From assembly GCA_963579025.1 (NCBI GenBank), contig CAUZFZ010000014.1:35115-99114 (forward strand): a stretch of DNA of 64,000 nucleotides. The letters run 5' to 3'. This document shows, in pieces, positions 61,591-64,000 of this stretch. This DNA comes from CAUZFZ01 sp963579025. GTDB taxonomy: Bacteria > Planctomycetota > Planctomycetia > Planctomycetales > Planctomycetaceae. The position numbers and the translations under genes were made by a program. How positions within the stretch are numbered: the stretch's first letter is position 1; each line of letters starts with the position of its first letter. The notes under the pieces were generated by a model that did not search any database, was not told where the DNA came from, and worked only from the letters and a program-made list of their open reading frames with translations.

Positions 61591-62851
61591 CTGAGCGGGT
61601 TTGACCGCTCCCCGGTATACCCTCGCACTGTGTCGCAACAAGTGGCACAGTCGAGGGTTCGGGCAATTCTCTGCTGAGCTGCTCAGATTCAGTTTGCGGC
61701 TCAATACGACCTGAACACGCACTGTACTGCGCCGGATTATGCGCCGCTTTTCCGGCAGCCTTCAAAAGGTCGTCCTTCGACACTTGGAGATAGTGCCTGT
61801 TGGCGACCGCCGGAGTGTTTCCCATGATCGCACACACAACGTGCGTCGGATTGTTCCGCTCCAATTCGGTCTGTCGGCTGGCTCTGAGATTGTGCGTGAT
61901 ACGGGGCCATCGTGTCAGCCCGGCCCGTTCAATCAAGATGTCGAGCCGTTTGCGAATGTACGCTCCATTCTTGCTGCGATACTTCGTCAGGACGTACTCG
62001 GATCCGGATTTGGCCAGATCCCAGCAGTCTTCCAGAAATGGTCGCAGTTCATCGAAGATGGGCACCTGACGGCTCGGCTTGCCCTGCTTACGGGTCTTTG
62101 GGCTGCGGACGGTCATCGTTCCCCCGGCCCAGTCGATATCGGCCCAAAGCAATTCGAGGTGCTCAGACGGGCAGCGAAGTCCACCGTATCGACTCAGCGC
62201 GACGATCAACCGCATGTCGGCGTTCGGGCACTCGTCGATCAACCGTTGTGTTTCTCCCCGCGTCACTTCCCGCTGACGCTCATCGTTGCCGACTGATCCG
62301 GAAACGAGACCGGAAAAGGGACTCAGGTTCAGTAGATCACGCTCAACCGCAACTCCGAAGAAGTGCTTCGCATATCCCGTGTATTTTCTAACGGTGGCAT
62401 CGGCCAGCCCTTCGTTGACCAGACTCTGACGCCATTCCGCCGCTTCAGTCCTGGTGATGTTCTTCAACACGCAGTCTGTGCCGAATTCCTTTACGAGCCG
62501 CCTCATGACCTGTCGCCATGCTCGTGCCGTTTCTGGTTCAACATCGGTGCGGGACGAAACGTACTCAGACACGAACGCGTGCAGCGTCACATACTCACGT
62601 TTCGGTATAAGACCGACACTCGCCAGTTTGTTGGCCATCACCTGATCGAGTCCGGAGACCCATCGGGCGGTTTCATCGTCTGTTGCGTGTCCAGCGATCT
62701 TCGCTGTGACCAGTAACTCAATCTTTACTTTGATGGCTTCTGCCGTGCGCATCGGCACTTTGCCGAGTCGGATTCTTGGTCGTTTCTTTCCGTCTGGAGC
62801 CACGAATTGAATGCTCTTCTTTCCGTTCGGTTCGCGGGTGATGCTCGCCAT
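61532..62851 (-). CDS. int: tyrosine recombinase/integrase
   Basis: The start at ATG 62851 follows AAGGGGA (439 residues; upstream frame not needed). An N-terminal SAM-like DNA-binding segment (FVSEYVSSRTDVEPETARAW) precedes the catalytic domain. The first catalytic Arg is in YGGLRCPSEHLEL, HNLRASRQTELER supplies the H-x-x-R, and NRHYLQV carries the nucleophilic Tyr. It integrates a mobile element by site-specific recombination. Its 3' end runs into tRNA-Sec by 59 bp, and the stop TGA is the complement of the tRNA anticodon. The C-terminal ~60 residues after the catalytic Tyr are non-conserved. Confidence 0.9.
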   Translation of the reverse strand: MASITREPNGKKSIQFVAPDGKKRPRIRLGKVPMRTAEAIKVKIELLVTAKIAGHATDDETARWVSGLDQVMANKLASVGLIPKREYVTLHAFVSEYVSSRTDVEPETARAWRQVMRRLVKEFGTDCVLKNITRTEAAEWRQSLVNEGLADATVRKYTGYAKHFFGVAVERDLLNLSPFSGLVSGSVGNDERQREVTRGETQRLIDECPNADMRLIVALSRYGGLRCPSEHLELLWADIDWAGGTMTVRSPKTRKQGKPSRQVPIFDELRPFLEDCWDLAKSGSEYVLTKYRSKNGAYIRKRLDILIERAGLTRWPRITHNLRASRQTELERNNPTHVVCAIMGNTPAVANRHYLQVSKDDLLKAAGKAAHNPAQYSACSGRIEPQTESEQLSRELPEPSTVPLVATQCEGIPGSGQTRSAGVDGNRTHLAPFQGSHRV

Positions 62852-63038
62852 GATGGAAATCCCCTTCGATGAATTGATCGGATATCCCGGTGGCATGAAT
62901 CCGGGACCGCCCAAAGACCGTGCCCACCGGGTTGTTTTTCAGTCTGCTGCGATTCAATGCAGCCCCAGGATAGCTCCGTGCCCCGCAATGCGCAAACCCG
63001 GTTTGGGTTTGTGGCACGGGATTCCCGGTAGAAGTGAA

Positions 63039-63081
63039 CTGACAGAACTGACAAAAGCCTCTTCTGTCAGTTTTGTCAGTG
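63039..63081. terminator. hairpin made of tandem ACTGACA units
   Basis: Arms 63039-63058 and about 63062-63081 pair at 18 of 20 positions. Each arm is itself two ACTGACA(A/G)A units. It overlaps the stop of the minus-strand DUF3987 gene (63076-63078). It could be a terminator or a binding site for an element-encoded protein. Confidence 0.5.
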
Positions 63082-63930
63082 CGTCCCTCGCATGTCCGTG
63101 AAGACTCGCGGGTTGATCCGATAGACGGTCTTCGGTGCCCCACCAGTGTCGAGCGTTTCCGGCATCAGCCAGTCGTGATCCTGCAGAACGTCCGCGGCGG
63201 CAGTGGCATCCGCGCGGTCGGAAAGCCCGGACCAGCCCATTCGGTACACTTCTCGCAGCGAGAAGCCGTCGTTCACCGAACCGTCCAGAATCTTCCCGGC
63301 CAGTGTTCGCGCAGCTCCTGTCGAGCGTTGCGACAGTGCTCCGTAGATTCTTCGCGCGTGCGTTTCGAGATACACGCCCCAGCCGATTGCTTTTTCCAGT
63401 GCAGCAACCGTCACCGGTCCCCCGTCGGCTTCGTCCGCCAGGTGAATCAGCAAGGCCAGAGACGGGATCAGCGACCGGTACTTCGCCAGATGCGATTCGA
63501 CTGCCGGGTGCTCATTGCCGGACCGCAGACGCGGCTCCAGTCGCTCACGCCATGCATCGAACAACTTCTGAGCATCGTCGTCGAATCGCAGGAACGGCAC
63601 GGGTTCGTGTTCGTCGAGTTCCGCGGCAAGTTCGACCGGCTGCATACGGTCGAGTCGTTCGAACGTTTCACACGCTCGCCGTTTCGCTTCGCTGTCAGGA
63701 AATCGATCGACGTTGCGCCAGGTCTTTGGGCAGTCGGGCCAGACAGCAAGTTGAAACCGCTGAATCAGTCCATCATCGCCCGCGCCGCCGGCTGCCAGCT
63801 TGCGGAGATACTCGAAGAGTGGCCCCGGCTGAATTGCTCCAATGATGCTGACAATTGCCGCCGGGATATCGAGAGTTCCGCGTCCAATCCTGTCGTAAGT
63901 GAATCGATCATTTCCGTGCGATAGACCAAT
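63076..63930 (-). pseudogene. DUF3987 protein, 5' part removed by an insertion sequence
   Basis: The visible ~284 codons match the C-terminal half of DUF3987 (YfjI-like) proteins: YDRIGRGTLDIPAAIVSIIG, the following QPGPLFEYL, and GLIQRFQLAVWPD. A helical part with LIHLADEADGGPVTVAALEKA follows. Full members are 500-700 residues with an N-terminal primase/helicase-like region. Here homology starts abruptly at about 63930, where insertion-sequence DNA begins; the frame can be opened from a GTG at 63942 inside the insertion. Expected role in the intact gene is replication or maintenance of the integrated element. Confidence 0.7.
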
Positions 63931-64000
63931 GAAAGTGGACACCGGAAATAGAATTTAGACGGCGAGTTTAGTGCGGTGTTCTTCTTCGAATTCGTCAGGT
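63928..64000 (-). mobile_element. insertion sequence, one end
   Basis: DNA from about 63928 (tgaaagtggacaccgg...) to the window end looks like an insertion-sequence terminus. It interrupts the DUF3987 frame and leads within 30 bp into the 3' end of a minus-strand coding frame. The family (IS3-like suspected) cannot be fixed from 73 bp. Confidence 0.6.
63955..64000 (-). CDS. transposase C-terminus (partial)
   Basis: The minus-strand frame entering from the right edge ends PDEFEEEHRTKLAV and stops at 63955-63957. A charged tail of this style so close to a terminal repeat is typical of IS transposases. Only 14 residues are visible. Confidence 0.5.
   Translation of the reverse strand, partial: PDEFEEEHRTKLAV

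Larger units (their letters stand above)
61532..64000. mobile_element. integrated element at tRNA-Sec, right end outside window
   Basis: The integrase abuts and overlaps the tRNA 3' half; behind it, on the same strand, is a DUF3987 gene typical of phage satellites and integrative elements. The attachment core is expected to be the tRNA 3' end (about 61565-61590). I find no second copy of that sequence inside the window, so the other att site must lie beyond 64000. Confidence 0.75.

Noticed and set aside
61419..61628. Minus-strand frame reading SGWESNPPGPFSGVTPG across the tRNA
   Set aside because: It is the reverse translation of the tRNA-Sec sequence, a common spurious protein in databases.

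Overview
The window looks like a GC-rich planctomycete chromosome (Planctomycetota). The evidence is a cytochrome-c/DUF1549/DUF1553 ('PSD1') protein with a nearby Tat-exported DUF1501 protein, an arylsulfatase, a Tat-exported Gfo/Idh/MocA protein, several secreted Pro/Tyr/Cys-rich proteins, scattered single genes of large complexes (a lone nuoB), and many long intergenic palindromes. No species is assigned.

Layout. 1-4390 (minus strand): sufR, a solitary nuoB, sufC, sufB, a DUF4258 protein and a partial unknown gene. 4633-9545 (plus): a small secreted protein, tyrA, and a purL carrying two PurS-like N-terminal domains. 9563-13605: a two-gene NTPase pair (soluble KAP P-loop NTPase plus NACHT protein with ten near-identical 22-residue LRRs), the strongest candidate here for an undescribed immune-type system. 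14004-18127: Gfo/Idh/MocA oxidoreductase and three secreted low-complexity proteins. 18579-21490: a gyrA-type topoisomerase with a TTG start and a small zinc-ribbon protein. 21729-27704: an accessory chaperone module (TPR protein, J-like protein with HPP instead of HPD, GrpE-like, Hsp70-like, zinc-ribbon/TPR). 27903-31957: sulfatase, 3'-5' exonuclease-like protein, cysteine desulfurase. 32425-39937: glycosyltransferases, a sulfotransferase and envelope proteins. 40247-45427: VOC protein, AmpG-like MFS transporter, large PSD1 protein with a nested LamG domain.

45883-49437 is a degraded restriction-modification island lying between the PSD1 gene and a DUF1501 gene, two families that normally sit side by side. 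An N-terminal piece (45883-~47070) and a C-terminal tail (49147-49437) of one Type II methyltransferase family flank a vsr fragment, an 81-residue protein, an SRA-like/Mrr nuclease and an Eco29kI-type nuclease lacking a clear N-terminus. A sigma-54 activator relic follows. 51453-60784 holds a lactonase-type beta-propeller, an ArnT/PMT-like membrane protein, a glycosyltransferase, a Wzx-like flippase, a terpenoid-cyclase-fold secreted protein and an SGNH-hydrolase membrane protein, consistent with surface polysaccharide work.

61497-61590 is a selenocysteine tRNA. A tyrosine-recombinase integrase lies against it and overlaps its 3' half, marking an integrated element that runs off the right edge. 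Inside it a DUF3987 gene is broken by an insertion sequence whose transposase tail is at the window end. At least seven families of long inverted repeats occupy the intergenic spaces.
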